The translations under genes were made by a program, and so were the position numbers. A DNA stretch of 41,843 nucleotides from a bacterium (GTDB lineage Bacteria; Fidelibacterota; Marinisomatia; Marinisomatales; UBA1611), in contig JABGWJ010000087.1 in NCBI GenBank assembly GCA_018645565.1, positions 1 through 41,843 on the forward strand, written 5' to 3'. Positions 25,481 through 37,210 of the stretch are shown in pieces. Each line of letters starts with the position of its first letter. Position 1 is the stretch's first letter. The notes beneath the pieces are model-generated. The model made no database searches. It saw only the letters and a list, made by a program, of their open reading frames with translations, and was not told the DNA's origin.

Positions 25481-28186
25481 TTAGTGAGCTTCAAACCAAT
25501 CTTTACCTGAACCATAATCTACAATTATAGGGACTTTCAACTTCATCGCATTTTCCATGGATTTTTTTACTAAGGGAATTAAAACATCTTTTTCTTCAAC
25601 TGGAAATTCAAACAATAATTCATCATGAATTTGCAAAATCAATTTTGAGCTCATATGCTCTAGCTCTATATTTTTTTGGACATCTATCATAGCAATTTTA
25701 ATTAATTCTGCGGCTGAACCTTGAATCGGCATGTTAATTGCAATTCTTTCTGCTGCCTGTCTTTTTAAAGCATTTTGACTATTAATATCCCATACTGACC
25801 TTCGCCTACCAAGTAAAGTTTCAACATAATTATCAGATCTAGCCTTATCAAGAGTGGCCGAAATGTACTGTTTTACACCAGAATATTGATTAAAATATTC
25901 TTTAATTATTTCTTGTGATGCTTTTCTCGAGATACCAAGCTCCTGACTAATTCTAAAAGGTCCAGCACCATACATGATACCAAAATTTATTACCTTTGCA
26001 GTTCTTCGCATATCAGGTTGAACATCATCAATAGAAACGTTATATATTAAACTTGCAGTTCTAGTATGAATATCTAAGTTAGCATTAAATGCATTGCAAA
26101 GTTCAAGATCTTCAGATAAATGAGCCATAACTCTTAACTCTATTTGAGAGTAATCAGCAGATAATATTTCCCAATTTTCTCTCTGCGTAATAAAAGACTT
26201 TCTAATTTCCCTACCTTCTTTTGTCCTAATCGGAATATTTTGAAAGTTTGGATTTGTACTAGATAGTCTTCCTGTTGATGCTATTGTCTGATTAAAAGTA
26301 GAATGTATTCTATTTGTATCAGGGTTAATAACAGTTGGTAGTGCATCAACATATGTGTTTTTTAATTTATTAAGCTTACGATATTCTAATATTAAGGTTG
26401 GTAATTCATGCTCTTGAATAAGTTCTTTTAATACGTTCTCAGCTGTAGATCTTTTTTTAATTTGTGTCAGCTTTAAATCATCAAATAAAATTTTAGCTAG
26501 CTGCTGAGTTGAATTTACATTGAATTCAGTATCAGAAATTTTGTATATCTCTTTAACAAGTATATCCAGTCTGTCACCTATTTTAACTGACATTGCATTC
26601 AAAGATTCTTGATCTACAAAAACGCCTTCCAGTTCCATCTTAGTCAAAACAGTTATTAATGGCATTTCAATATCAATGAAAAAATCCATTTGTTTATTTT
26701 CTTCAAGCTTAGATATAAAAATTTGGGATAGTTGCAAAACGATGTCTGCATCCTCCGCAGCATAATAAGCAGCTTTTTCAATTGGAACCATATCCATTGT
26801 TATTTGATCTTTACCTCGACCAATAAGGTCCTCAATAGGGACCATTGTATAATTTAGAAACTCTACACTTAGCATATCTAGTTTATATGATCTTGCAGAT
26901 GGGTTCAAAATAGATGCCGCAACCATTGTATCAAAATAAATTCCTGTAACATTAATACCATTTCTTGAAAAAATTAATGTATCATATTTAATATTTTGAC
27001 CTACTTTTTTTATTTTATCATTTTCTAAGAAACCTTTAATGTTTTCTAAAACAATTTTCAGATCGTCTGTACCAAAATTATTTTTATTTTTTTCTAAGTA
27101 TAATATTGGTACATAAAAGCCTTCATTCTTTTTAAATGAAATACTCACTCCAACAATTTCAGCAACCATTGGATTAACAGAAGTCGTTTCTAGGTCAATA
27201 GATACCATATCTGAGCTTTGAACCTTTTTTACTAATTCTTTTAACTCATCAATATTCAAGATTGTTTTATATACTTTTTCAATTTTTTTTGTTTTTATAT
27301 CTACATCATCAACTGATACATATTTTAATAAGCCATGAAATTCTAATTCTTTAAACTTTTTGGATAAATCTTCAAGATTAAATGAGTTTGTTATAAATTT
27401 TTCTATAGAAGTATCAACGTCAACATCTTTTACTATTGTTACTAACTCTTTACTCAAATAGGCACTATCTCTGCCATTAGTTAATCCATCATAAACACGT
27501 TTATTTTTTATCTTTGAAGCATTATCTAAAACAGATTCAATATTATCATATTCTTTTAATAATTTTACAGCTGTTTTGACACCAACCCCAGAAACGCCTG
27601 GTACGTTATCTGATGAATCACCCATTAAAGCTAGTAGATCTATAATTTTTTCTGGAGGAAGACCCCATTTTTTTATAACACCTTGCCTATCATATATGAC
27701 TGGAGGATAATTTCTTTTACCTGGCGCATATAAAAATACTTTGTCATTAATTAACTGCATAAAATCTTTATCGCCACTAACGATATAAGATTCAATTTGA
27801 CTATCTGAAACTGAATTTGTAATAGTACCAATAATATCATCAGCCTCGAAACCAGGCTTCCTTAAAACTGGAATATTCATTGCCTCAAGCACTTCCCATA
27901 AATGAGGAATTTGCTGTTGCAATTCAAGAGGCATTTCAGGCCTATTTGCTTTGTAGCTTGAGTACATTTTGTGTCGAAAAGTTTTTTCTTTAGAATCAAA
28001 TGCACAAACTAAATAATCAGGATTTTCATCATTAATAAGTTTGATTATATGATTTGAAAAACCAAAAAGAGCACTGGTATGAAAACCATAGCTCGTAATC
28101 AAAGGATTACGTATCAATGCATAATGCGCTCTGTATAAAATTGCATAACCATCAACAATGAATAGTTTTTTCTTGATTTCTGTCAT
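25481..28186 (-). CDS. polA: DNA polymerase I
   Basis: The 901-aa protein carries three activities for repair and Okazaki-fragment processing. The 5'-nuclease domain spans 1-295 with D12, E114/D116/D117 (GFEADDI) and D138 in SGDKD. The 3'-5' exonuclease is intact, with D331 and E333 (SIDLETTS), D402 in GQNIKYD, and Y475/D479. Polymerase motif A has D678 (SADYSQIELR), motif B has R728, K731, F735 and Y739, and motif C has D855 in QIHDELLFE. The spacing D678-K731-D855 equals that of E. coli D705-K758-D882. It lies downstream of the groEL terminator, so it probably has its own promoter between 28187 and 28244. The two ABC genes follow it closely. Confidence 0.97.
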   Translation of the reverse strand: MTEIKKKLFIVDGYAILYRAHYALIRNPLITSYGFHTSALFGFSNHIIKLINDENPDYLVCAFDSKEKTFRHKMYSSYKANRPEMPLELQQQIPHLWEVLEAMNIPVLRKPGFEADDIIGTITNSVSDSQIESYIVSGDKDFMQLINDKVFLYAPGKRNYPPVIYDRQGVIKKWGLPPEKIIDLLALMGDSSDNVPGVSGVGVKTAVKLLKEYDNIESVLDNASKIKNKRVYDGLTNGRDSAYLSKELVTIVKDVDVDTSIEKFITNSFNLEDLSKKFKELEFHGLLKYVSVDDVDIKTKKIEKVYKTILNIDELKELVKKVQSSDMVSIDLETTSVNPMVAEIVGVSISFKKNEGFYVPILYLEKNKNNFGTDDLKIVLENIKGFLENDKIKKVGQNIKYDTLIFSRNGINVTGIYFDTMVAASILNPSARSYKLDMLSVEFLNYTMVPIEDLIGRGKDQITMDMVPIEKAAYYAAEDADIVLQLSQIFISKLEENKQMDFFIDIEMPLITVLTKMELEGVFVDQESLNAMSVKIGDRLDILVKEIYKISDTEFNVNSTQQLAKILFDDLKLTQIKKRSTAENVLKELIQEHELPTLILEYRKLNKLKNTYVDALPTVINPDTNRIHSTFNQTIASTGRLSSTNPNFQNIPIRTKEGREIRKSFITQRENWEILSADYSQIELRVMAHLSEDLELCNAFNANLDIHTRTASLIYNVSIDDVQPDMRRTAKVINFGIMYGAGPFRISQELGISRKASQEIIKEYFNQYSGVKQYISATLDKARSDNYVETLLGRRRSVWDINSQNALKRQAAERIAINMPIQGSAAELIKIAMIDVQKNIELEHMSSKLILQIHDELLFEFPVEEKDVLIPLVKKSMENAMKLKVPIIVDYGSGKDWFEAH

Positions 28187-28244
28187 TATCTCAGCATAAA
28201 AAATTACTTAAATGATTGTTATTGAACATGAATTTTTTAAAAAT

Positions 28245-28270
28245 AAAAAAGCCCCAAATAAGGGGCCTTT
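28245..28270 (-). terminator. Rho-independent terminator after groEL
   Basis: On the minus strand GGGGC (plus 28262-28266) pairs with GCCCC (28251-28255) across a 6-nt loop and is followed by TTTTTT (28245-28250). It lies 34 nt past the groEL stop and separates groESL from polA. Confidence 0.85.
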
Positions 28271-28299
28271 CTATTCTTTTCAGATTTTATAAGCGATGA

Positions 28300-29955
<1,656 letters not shown>

Positions 29956-30246
29956 TTACATTATTGCGAGAATATCACTCTCGCGCATGATTATATAATC
30001 TGTTCCAGCAACATTTACCTCTGTGCCAGAATATTTACCGTATAATATTTTATCACCTTCCTTAACAGACATCTTAACTAAAGTACCTGCGTCACTTACT
30101 TTGCCTGGACCCACTGCAACAACAGTACCCTGCTGAGGCTTTTCCTGCGCTGTGTCTGGAAGAATAATTCCGCCAGATGATTTTTCTTCTGCAGCAGCTG
30201 CTTCAATTACAACCCTGTCAGATAATGGTTTTAGACTTAAACCCAT
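29956..30246 (-). CDS. groS: Co-chaperonin GroES (10 kDa)
   Basis: The 96-aa lid subunit forms a heptameric cap on Gro[31 protein letters not shown] includes the mobile loop with the Ile-Ile-Leu contact, and [25 protein letters not shown] is the conserved end. A strong Shine-Dalgarno (AAGGAG) lies 8 nt before the ATG. The 181-nt upstream gap holds the promoter and an inverted repeat. Confidence 0.98.
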   Translation of the reverse strand: MGLSLKPLSDRVVIEAAAAEEKSSGGIILPDTAQEKPQQGTVVAVGPGKVSDAGTLVKMSVKEGDKILYGKYSGTEVNVAGTDYIIMRESDILAIM

Positions 30247-30289
30247 TTTTAGAACTCCTTATTTGTGTTTTAGATAAATTTTTCAGTGA

Positions 30290-30319
30290 TTGAGCATATC
30301 AAATTTATATGATGCTTAA
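30290..30319. promoter_or_regulatory. Imperfect inverted repeat upstream of groESL, possible heat-shock operator
   Basis: TTGAGCAT and ATGCTTAA form 8-base arms (7 of 8 matching) around a 14-nt centre, 43 nt before the groES ATG. It is not CIRCE (TTAGCACTC-N9-GAGTGCTAA), although it is placed like one and begins similarly. The TATAAA within the centre on the minus strand could be a -10 box. A further TATAAT lies at 30393-30398 on the minus strand. The rest of the 30247-30427 gap shows nothing else. Confidence 0.35.
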
Positions 30320-30427
30320 ATCAATGCTTCCATAGTTGTAGATACAAAAATTATTCCAAACTATTTATTCATGCATTCCATCATAAAATAAGATTATATA
30401 GGATGACAATTTGGCATAAAATCAAGA

Positions 30428-30865
30428 TTATTTACCAGTACTTCCAAAACCATCTTTTCCCCTTGATGTTTGAGATAACTCATCTGTTAAATCAAAATGT
30501 ATTTCTGATCCATCCATAGCCACAATTTGAAATAATCTTTGACCAACCTCTAAACGATGCGGGATATCTTTAATATTATCAACAGCAGCCATTATCTCAC
30601 CTCTATAACCCGCATCAATTAAACCAACAGAATTAGCAAGACGTAATGGCGTTTTCGAAATACTTGAACGAGGCATGAGAAAATATGCTTTTCTATCAAT
30701 GTTTTCACAAGATATACCAAGCTTAATTCTTGTTGTTTCCCCTGAATTAATAATTTGATCTTCTACAATATAAACATCTAAACCAGCATCGCCCTGATGA
30801 AAGTGCTTATGGTTCTTGTACATATTATAGATTTCTTTTGAATATGGTCTAATTTTAAGCTTCAC
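30428..30865 (-). CDS. dut: dUTP diphosphatase (trimeric dUTPase)
   Basis: The 145-aa enzyme hydrolyses dUTP to dUMP and keeps uracil out of DNA. All five motifs of the trimeric family are seen: DAGLDVY, PRSSISKTPLRLANSVGLID, GYRGEI, RLFQIVA, and the C-terminal P-loop-like RGKDGFGSTG that closes over the site. It starts with GTG at 30865, one base after the stop of the APC permease gene, so it is the last gene in that run. Confidence 0.97.
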   Translation of the reverse strand: MKLKIRPYSKEIYNMYKNHKHFHQGDAGLDVYIVEDQIINSGETTRIKLGISCENIDRKAYFLMPRSSISKTPLRLANSVGLIDAGYRGEIMAAVDNIKDIPHRLEVGQRLFQIVAMDGSEIHFDLTDELSQTSRGKDGFGSTGK

Positions 30866-30866
30866 T

Positions 30867-32165
30867 TTATGTTTCCGTTTTAATTGAGAAATATAATCCT
30901 AAACTTATTACAATCAAACATACTCCAATCAGTGATTCAAACGGCTGGAGCCTAATTGTGTAATATAAAATCCAAGTATTTAAAATAACAAATGTTATTG
31001 GAGTAAAAGGATACCCCCAGACTTTATAAGCTCTCTTCAAATTTGGTTCCTTAATCCTTAAATATATAAGTGAGCATACTGTAATTGAAGTTGTAATAAT
31101 CAAAATAATGCCTGTATAGAGCATCACCTCTTCAAAAGTCGAGGAAATAATAAATATAAGACTTATAAAAAGCTGAAGTGAAAAAGCATTTAATGGTACG
31201 CCCTTTTTGTTAACTTTTGAAAGAAAGTTTATCTTTTCATAATCTTTTCCAATCGCCTGAATGATTCTTGGCCCAATATATACATAACTACTTACTGTAG
31301 ATAAAAGTAATAGTCCTATAAAAATAGAAACTATCTTTGCAGTTTTAAAACCGAACAGATTTATGCTAGATATATAGCCAATTTCAATTTTTCCCATAAG
31401 GACATCTATTGGAGATATTAATAAAAATACATAATTCAATAGCACGTATAATGCAGTTACAATTAAAGTTCCAATTAAAATTGATCTGAAAATGTTTTTA
31501 TTAGGTTGTATTATTTCTCCAACCACGTAAATACTCGAGTTCCACCCCGCATAAGCATATGAGACCCAAACTAAATTAACTGCAAATTCAGGACTAAATA
31601 AGATTTCAAAATCTTCATATTTAGGTATAAAAGAAATGCTCTGTTTGTCCTCATATAAAAAGCCTATAGATACAAAGCTAAATATTATAAATAATTTTAA
31701 AAATGTTGACCAAACCTGAAAAGATTTTCCAGTATCTAAACTATAGGCATGCATTAAGTTCATAGATAAAATCACAAAAATTGCTATAATCTTGATATTC
31801 ATAAAAGGCATTATTGGATTTAGATAATTTGCAAGAGCAATTGCTGCTAAAACAGCTGGCGCAGAAAAGCCAACAGTTGCTGAAACAAGCCCGGCGCTTA
31901 ATCCAATAGACGGGTGTAAAATTCTAGAAAGCAAATAATATTCCCCACCTGATTTAGGCAGAGCTGAGGCCAACTCACAATAGCTTAAAGCGCCAAAAAG
32001 TGAGATCACACCACCAATTAACCAAAGCATTAATATAGCAAATACAGACTGTATATCAACAAGTTGATAACCCAAGCTGGTAAATACGCCAGTACCTACC
32101 ATACTCGAAATAACCAATGAGACAGCTGCAAATAAACTTAAATGACGATTCTCTTCACTAACCAA
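30867..32165 (-). CDS. APC-superfamily amino acid permease
   Basis: The 432-aa inner-membrane protein has 12 hydrophobic helices. The unwound first helix is SSMVGTGVFTSLG, and the ALPKSGGEYYLL motif after helix 2 is typical of the LAT/APA branch, as are YAYAGWNSS on helix 6 and GPRIIQAIGKD. Amino-acid uptake or exchange is expected; the exact substrate is not readable. It starts with TTG at 32165, 7 nt after the DUF423 gene. Confidence 0.9.
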   Translation of the reverse strand: MVSEENRHLSLFAAVSLVISSMVGTGVFTSLGYQLVDIQSVFAILMLWLIGGVISLFGALSYCELASALPKSGGEYYLLSRILHPSIGLSAGLVSATVGFSAPAVLAAIALANYLNPIMPFMNIKIIAIFVILSMNLMHAYSLDTGKSFQVWSTFLKLFIIFSFVSIGFLYEDKQSISFIPKYEDFEILFSPEFAVNLVWVSYAYAGWNSSIYVVGEIIQPNKNIFRSILIGTLIVTALYVLLNYVFLLISPIDVLMGKIEIGYISSINLFGFKTAKIVSIFIGLLLLSTVSSYVYIGPRIIQAIGKDYEKINFLSKVNKKGVPLNAFSLQLFISLIFIISSTFEEVMLYTGIILIITTSITVCSLIYLRIKEPNLKRAYKVWGYPFTPITFVILNTWILYYTIRLQPFESLIGVCLIVISLGLYFSIKTET

Positions 32166-32172
32166 TTATAAA

Positions 32173-32541
32173 TTAAGATAGCTTATAAATATTATAGGCA
32201 AAGGTTAACCAACTTGCTATCAAAATGACTCCACCAATAGGAGTTATCATACCAAATTTTTTAAAGCCACCTAGAGAAACTAAGTACAAACTTCCCGAGA
32301 AAATAACAATCCCAACAATCATCATAATACCAGGTAAACTTATAATCTCTTCAGTTAAAATGTATCCAAGTAAGCCAAAAATTAATAAACCAAAGGAATG
32401 ATACATCATATATCTGGTTGCAATTTCAAAAATAACTAATTGATCTGAACTAAGTTTTTCTTTAAGAAAGTGAGCCCCAAATGCACCAAATAAAATAGAT
32501 ACAGCAGCAAAAATTGAACCTATTAATAAAAACAGCTTCAT
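32173..32541 (-). CDS. DUF423 (YgdD-like) small membrane protein
   Basis: This 122-aa protein has four membrane helices and the family motif FGAFGAHFLKEKLS, plus a second conserved stretch GGFKKFGMITPIGGVILIASW. It is widely conserved, and its function is not known. Its ATG overlaps the mscS stop (ATGA), so it is co-translated with the mechanosensitive channel. Confidence 0.9.
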   Translation of the reverse strand: MKLFLLIGSIFAAVSILFGAFGAHFLKEKLSSDQLVIFEIATRYMMYHSFGLLIFGLLGYILTEEIISLPGIMMIVGIVIFSGSLYLVSLGGFKKFGMITPIGGVILIASWLTFAYNIYKLS

Positions 32542-33608
32542 TTTTTTTCATTTTTGTGAATAACAGTTCTCATAGGGAACGGAATTTCGATACCCGCTTC
32601 AGCATATTTTTTATGCAAAAGTTTAATGAACCTATCTATAATCGGGTTCTGATCTCCATAACGATTTCCTCGAAAATATACCATTAAGTTTATACTTGAT
32701 TCACCAAAATTTTGAAATCGCATAGTCGGCTCATAATTTTTATTCGTTTCATCCATAGAAATTTGAATTTCTTTAATCACTTCATGAGTCACTTTTTCAA
32801 CTTCATCTAAATTTGAACTATAACCAACACCCACAGGAATTTTTACTGAAAAACTACGATCTCCGCTATCAAAATTCTTGATAATAGCAGAAGATAATCG
32901 AGTGTTGGGTATATGAATTATATTATTTGTTCTTTCCATTATCGTAGTATTGCGCCACGAAATATTTTGGACATAGCCCATATCACCAGTATCTATTTGA
33001 ACAAAGTCACCGACTTGGACTTTTTTGCTAAGCAATATATGCAAACCAGCAAAAACGTCTGTAAGAGTATCTTTTAATGCCAAAGAAACTGCAAGGCCAC
33101 CAACCCCAAGTGCAGTAATCATTGGAGCAATAGAAATGCTCAAAGCATCTAAAATAATTAGAGCGCCAATAACATAAATTGCAATCCTAACAAAATTTGT
33201 AAACATCGTTGTCGACGGAAAGCCCTTTTCTTGGTCTCTTGCCCAAGAATTAAAAAGACTAACAGCTAACTTCCCAAAAGCTAATGTTATAGAACCGATA
33301 AGCATTATTACCAAAAATTTTGATACGTAATCATTTAAAAAACTTTTTAAATATGTGTTTTCCATCGCTACGGAATCAATAGTCGAAGTCGCTATTGATA
33401 AGGCACCAAGGAAAAACCAAACAACTATATGAGGTTCGATAGCATCAAGGACTGCATCATCTCCGGTCCATGTGGATTTTTTAGCTGCTAGTTTAAGTTT
33501 TGAATGAATGTACCTTTTAAATCCAAACCCAAAAAAGATACCGCAAACTATTATAATTAAAGGCGAAGCGAATATTTCGAAATTATTATAGAACCAAATT
33601 TTATCCAT
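32538..33608 (-). CDS. mscS: Small-conductance mechanosensitive channel (MscS family)
   Basis: The product (356 aa from ATG 33608) has N-terminal helices, a pore helix and a cytosolic vestibule. The pore and beta-domain signature ALGVGGLAVSLALKDTLTDVF leads into HILLSKKVQVGDFVQID, as in MscS. It relieves turgor on osmotic downshock. An upstream TTG at 33617 would add three residues and overlap smc; the ATG lies one base past the smc stop and is preferred. No extra N-terminal domain is present beyond about four helices. Confidence 0.92.
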   Translation of the reverse strand: MDKIWFYNNFEIFASPLIIIVCGIFFGFGFKRYIHSKLKLAAKKSTWTGDDAVLDAIEPHIVVWFFLGALSIATSTIDSVAMENTYLKSFLNDYVSKFLVIMLIGSITLAFGKLAVSLFNSWARDQEKGFPSTTMFTNFVRIAIYVIGALIILDALSISIAPMITALGVGGLAVSLALKDTLTDVFAGLHILLSKKVQVGDFVQIDTGDMGYVQNISWRNTTIMERTNNIIHIPNTRLSSAIIKNFDSGDRSFSVKIPVGVGYSSNLDEVEKVTHEVIKEIQISMDETNKNYEPTMRFQNFGESSINLMVYFRGNRYGDQNPIIDRFIKLLHKKYAEAGIEIPFPMRTVIHKNEKK

Positions 33609-33609
33609 C

Positions 33610-36600
33610 TTAATCAAAGCTTACAGAGACAAGCTTTGACACCCCCCTCTTTTCTTGCGTAACTCCATACATATGATTTGCTATTTCCATCGTAAGTTTA
33701 TTATGAGTGACAACAATGAATTGGGTTTCATCAGCAAATTGTTTTAATACTTTTGTAAATTTATGAATATTGATATCATCCAGAGGAGCATCAACTTCAT
33801 CCAAAATACAATATGGACTGGGTTTTACTTGATATATTGAAAAAAGAAGTGAAATTGCAGTTAATGCTTTTTCTCCACTCGACAGTAACCGTAATGAAGT
33901 ATTTTTTTTCCCTGGTGGCTGAGCGTCGATTACTATATCAGCTTCTAAAGGATCAGGGTCACCAACCAACCTCAGAGCGCCATACCCACCCTCGAAAAAT
34001 AGATTAAATAATTTTTCATAATTTTTACTTATAAGCTTAAAAGTTTCTTGGAATTTTTTTCTAGCGATTCTATCAATTTTTTGAATAGTCTCTCTCAAAT
34101 TTTCTTCCGATTCAACCAGGTCATCTCGCTGCTTGCGCAAATGACTTAAACGTTCTGAGTCTTCGTTGTACTCATCCTGAACTGCCATATTTACAGGTCC
34201 AATATTATCTAAACTTCTTTGGATTTTATCAACTTGGTATGATAATTCATCTTCTACATGGTCAACAATTAATTTTTTAGGTATCGAAGTGTCATAACGT
34301 TCTTTAATTTGTTCTCTGACAATTTCAATTTTTTGCTTTAACTCATTTAATTTGAATTCTGATAATTTCAAATTTTCTAAAATAGATTCTCGATCTTTTT
34401 GTTCAAGTTTAATTTTTGTTTGAATCTTATCAATACTATCATAAGTCTCTCTAAAAACAGATTGCTTTAAATCAATTATCGATTTTTGTTTTTGCAGCTC
34501 AGCATTTGTTTCAGTTAGTTTTTTTTCACCATTTTCAATATTTTGGGAATACTCTTTTTTTAATAAAATCATTTTTTTCTCTTCTTCAACGATTTTAGAT
34601 TGAGTTTTTTCAATAGTCTTGATCTGCTCTTTTGCAGAATTAGATTTATAAACTATATTATCATTTTTTGATTCAATATTGACCATTTCTATTCTAGCAT
34701 CTTGCAATATTTGTTGCTGAGAATCTCTGCTTTTTCCTTGATTCAAGACATTTTGATTAGCTTTATTTATTTTTTCTTGAAATGATGATAATAATATTTC
34801 AGCTTTTTGGATACCAGGCTCTATTTTTTTTAAAGAGAGCTGTGAATCATTTAGTACTTTTTCTGTTTCAGCCAACTCATTTTTAAAATTTCCCAAGCTT
34901 TCTAAAATTTGAGTCTGATTTAGATGATTTTTCATCAACGATGAATCTAATTGACTTAATTGACTTTCACTATTTTTTATTGATTCTTGTTTTTTATTTA
35001 ACTCAATTCTTGATAAATCTATTTTCTTTTCAATCAGTGCTTGATTTGTAATTGTTTTTTTCTCTTTGTTTTTTGAATGAGCTAATTGTTTAGAAATAAT
35101 TTCAAGTTTATTGCGTCTGCCAATTAGGTTACCGTGCTCAGAAACTTGCCTGCTTTTTATGACTAAATTTTTTCCAGAATATGTACCATTTAAATCAACC
35201 AGTCTCCAGCCATCTAATTTTTTATCATTTGCAGCATCTTTCAAATCACTCACTACAATAAGATCACCCAAAATATAATCTGCGAGGGGCGATAGTTTCT
35301 TATCGGTTTTTACCAATTGAGAAGCTAAAGCAATAACATTATCTGACTTTGGTAAAGATTTTAATTTTACTTTATAAGCTATTGCTTCTTTTAAAGGAAT
35401 AATTGTTAAGTCACCTGCGTTATCCTCAAGTGCTTTTTCTAGTGTAGATAAACCAGTCCTTTTATCTTTAGTTATTAGACAATGCGATAACTCACCTAGC
35501 CCATTTTCTAAAGCATCCCTATATTTTTCTTCGACCTGAAACATATCTGCAACAGTACCAAGCACACCTGGAAAAACTTTAGGGTTTTCAAGAATATATT
35601 GAGTGCCCTCAGGAAAACCTTCATTTGACTCAATTAGCTCCTCATAAAATCTAGCCTGATCATTTAACGATTCAATTTTTACACTTAAACTATTATTTTT
35701 TTTTATATGCTCTTGTTGTTGATCAATAAAAGTTTGAAGTTTATTCTGAATCTCAGTTAAATCTTTTTTTTCTTCCAAATAATTTTTATCAAGTTTTAGT
35801 TGTTTTTTCTCAATTGATTTAATAGTACTACTTATTTGTTTCGACTCTTTTTTTAATTCAAGTATCTTTTTACTAAAAATTGAAGCATTAAAAGTTTTAT
35901 CATTTATTAAATTTTTTGTTCGATCATACATTGACTTATTCGAGGCAATAGTTTTTTGGTGGTTCCACCTCTCATTCTGAACTTGATCGAGATATTTTAA
36001 TTCTTCGTGGTACTTTTTTTCAATCTTATCTAATTCTTCTTTTTTATTTTTATAGGAAGATAATGCAAGATCCAAATCATTTTGCAATTTTTCGCTCTGC
36101 TCAATAAAGGAATCAACCTCTCCACTCAAAATGCCCAACCTTTGGTCATTCGTTTTATAATCAGTTTTTCCTCTTTCAATGGAAAGTGAGGTGGAATTAC
36201 CTTTTTCAGTCCAAATCAGAATGTTTTGCCTTACTTCCTGGCGATTTTCCGTAAGAGTTAGGAGTTTAGCTTGCAAAGCATTCAATTCATCTTCTTGCTC
36301 TTTATATACTAGCCTATTTTTTTCTAATACTTCTTCATATTTCGAAGATTTATCTGTCTTTGAGCTTTTAAGGTAATTGTAATCTTTAATCTCTTGCTCA
36401 AGAGGAGACATAATGTTTTGGTATTTGTCAACTTTCAGAAATGCTAATTCAATATCTTTTTCTCTAAGCTGATGAGTAAGATTTTCATGACGCTTAAACC
36501 TCTTTAGCTGAAGTTCTAAACCATGAACTTTTTGTTCAACCTCAGAAATGACATCATTAATTCTTTCAAGATCAAATCTAGTAGCATCAAATTTTCTTAA

Positions 36601-37131
36601 TGTTGATTTTCTTTGCTTTCTATATTTATTTATCCCTGATGCCTCTTCAAACATTCGTCTTCTATCATCACCATTTTCAGAGAGTATTTGTTCAATCATT
36701 TTTAATTCTATTACGCTGTAAGCATCAGAACCCATACCTGTATCAATGAAAAGATCGTTAATATCTTTAAGTCTACATGGCGTTTTATTAATAGTGTATT
36801 CACTCTCACCATTTCGATATACTCTTCTTCCAATTTCTATGTCATTATATTCAATTGGAAGCTTTCCTTTATTATTGTGCACTGTAAGTGTGACATCACA
36901 GACGCTTAAAGGTTTCATGTTTTCTGCGCCATTAAAAATAACATCTTCCATTTTACCTCCACGTAAAACTGAAGATTTTTGCTCTCCTAAGACCCATCGT
37001 ATTGCATCAACTATATTTGTTTTACCGCACCCGTTAGGCCCGACGACTGTGGTCACGCCTTGACTTAGCTTTAAAACTTCTTTTTTTGCAAAGGACTTAA
37101 AGCCGTGCATTTTTAATTCTGAGATATACAC
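33610..37131 (-). CDS. smc: Chromosome segregation protein SMC
   Basis: The 1173-aa condensin ATPase has an N-terminal head with Walker A GPNGCGKTN (31-39), long coiled coils (about 170-500 and 680-1000), a hinge at about 515-670 (GTVADMFQVEEKYRDALENGLG), and a C-terminal head. The signature LLSSGEKALTA starts at 1082 and Walker B is ILDEVDAP (D1111, E1112). It organises and segregates the chromosome with ScpA/ScpB, which are not in this window. It starts with GTG at 37131 and heads the smc-mscS-DUF423-APC-dut run. Confidence 0.97.
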   Translation of the reverse strand: MYISELKMHGFKSFAKKEVLKLSQGVTTVVGPNGCGKTNIVDAIRWVLGEQKSSVLRGGKMEDVIFNGAENMKPLSVCDVTLTVHNNKGKLPIEYNDIEIGRRVYRNGESEYTINKTPCRLKDINDLFIDTGMGSDAYSVIELKMIEQILSENGDDRRRMFEEASGINKYRKQRKSTLRKFDATRFDLERINDVISEVEQKVHGLELQLKRFKRHENLTHQLREKDIELAFLKVDKYQNIMSPLEQEIKDYNYLKSSKTDKSSKYEEVLEKNRLVYKEQEDELNALQAKLLTLTENRQEVRQNILIWTEKGNSTSLSIERGKTDYKTNDQRLGILSGEVDSFIEQSEKLQNDLDLALSSYKNKKEELDKIEKKYHEELKYLDQVQNERWNHQKTIASNKSMYDRTKNLINDKTFNASIFSKKILELKKESKQISSTIKSIEKKQLKLDKNYLEEKKDLTEIQNKLQTFIDQQQEHIKKNNSLSVKIESLNDQARFYEELIESNEGFPEGTQYILENPKVFPGVLGTVADMFQVEEKYRDALENGLGELSHCLITKDKRTGLSTLEKALEDNAGDLTIIPLKEAIAYKVKLKSLPKSDNVIALASQLVKTDKKLSPLADYILGDLIVVSDLKDAANDKKLDGWRLVDLNGTYSGKNLVIKSRQVSEHGNLIGRRNKLEIISKQLAHSKNKEKKTITNQALIEKKIDLSRIELNKKQESIKNSESQLSQLDSSLMKNHLNQTQILESLGNFKNELAETEKVLNDSQLSLKKIEPGIQKAEILLSSFQEKINKANQNVLNQGKSRDSQQQILQDARIEMVNIESKNDNIVYKSNSAKEQIKTIEKTQSKIVEEEKKMILLKKEYSQNIENGEKKLTETNAELQKQKSIIDLKQSVFRETYDSIDKIQTKIKLEQKDRESILENLKLSEFKLNELKQKIEIVREQIKERYDTSIPKKLIVDHVEDELSYQVDKIQRSLDNIGPVNMAVQDEYNEDSERLSHLRKQRDDLVESEENLRETIQKIDRIARKKFQETFKLISKNYEKLFNLFFEGGYGALRLVGDPDPLEADIVIDAQPPGKKNTSLRLLSSGEKALTAISLLFSIYQVKPSPYCILDEVDAPLDDINIHKFTKVLKQFADETQFIVVTHNKLTMEIANHMYGVTQEKRGVSKLVSVSFD

Positions 37132-37210
37132 TATATACGCCTATTAGATGGTCTATAAATCTAGCAATTTTACTAGATATTTACACGAAGAGAATAAAAT
37201 GAAATAAAAA

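Noticed and set aside
25481-28186. Inactive proofreading domain in polA
   Set aside because: All exonuclease acidic residues (D331, E333, D402, D479) are present.
30247-30427. CIRCE element before groES
   Set aside because: No TTAGCACTC-N9-GAGTGCTAA or close variant; only a different inverted repeat is present.
33813-34007. Plus-strand frame opposite the smc head domain
   Set aside because: Shadow of the conserved smc signature and Walker B region.
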